A stretch of 5,963 nucleotides of DNA from an uncultured Planctomycetaceae bacterium (GTDB lineage: Bacteria; Planctomycetota; Planctomycetia; Pirellulales; Thermoguttaceae): NCBI GenBank assembly GCA_947307005.1, contig CAMZHY010000251.1, positions 1 through 5,963 of the forward strand, read 5' to 3'. The notes under the pieces were generated by a model, which worked only from the letters and a program-made list of their open reading frames with translations, did not search any database and was not told where the DNA came from. Below, piece after piece: positions 5,941-5,963 of the stretch (the first letter of the stretch is position 1; every line of letters begins with the position of its first letter). The position numbers and the translations under genes were made by a program.

Positions 5941-5963
5941 CTGGATGTGGAAAAGTTACAAAT

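Noticed and set aside
5926..5963. Single-base frameshift at the end of the surface protein
   Set aside because: Neither alternative frame after NSTLKV gives residues resembling the copy-1 continuation, so a frameshift cannot be claimed from the few bases available.

Overview
The window looks like chromosomal DNA of a planctomycete. The strongest clue is the last gene. Its product opens with a short charged leader and an LE-x-LE-x-R-x-LL motif (LESLENRELL), the N-terminal sorting-type signature common in large planctomycete surface proteins (LEPR-XLL-like). It goes on into beta-helix and choice-of-anchor-type modules. The heavy GACG/CGTC codon bias and weak Shine-Dalgarno signals agree with this, but the taxon is inferred from style only. 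No marker gene here fixes it more finely.

All four genes lie on the plus strand. (1) At 36-737 is a TPR lipoprotein with a lipobox Cys27. (2) At 854-2386 is a single-pass membrane protein with a very long, acidic, probably disordered outer part and a spaced LPxAPxxxR motif; its function is unknown. A perfect GC-rich hairpin sits in its leader at 772-798. (3) At 2403-2999 is scpB, the winged-helix subunit of the SMC-ScpAB condensin, starting 16 bases after gene 2 ends. Genes 2 and 3 are probably co-transcribed, and gene 1 may belong to the same unit upstream of the hairpin. A long-looped inverted repeat overlaps the scpB stop codon and may end that unit.

An AT-rich spacer of about 420 bases (3000-3417) follows. 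It holds an operator-like palindrome, a good sigma70-type extended -10 promoter (3237-3264) and a structured 5' leader with two hairpins. These feed gene (4) at 3418-5940, an 840-residue secreted modular protein with its own SD. Its parts in order are the LEPR-XLL-like leader, a propeptide-like linker, a papain-fold cysteine peptidase domain resembling streptococcal IdeS/Mac (MEROPS C66), a Pmp-like parallel beta-helix, a GAYE-type choice-of-anchor end, an FN3 domain, and a second copy of the beta-helix entry module that stops after about 49 residues.

The first three genes look like a housekeeping and cell-envelope neighbourhood. The fourth is an independently transcribed accessory surface or secreted factor. 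It is the most notable item: an apparent IdeS-type catalytic core (C156, H279, D307/D309, possible K145) placed in planctomycete surface-protein architecture. Its substrate cannot be read from the sequence.
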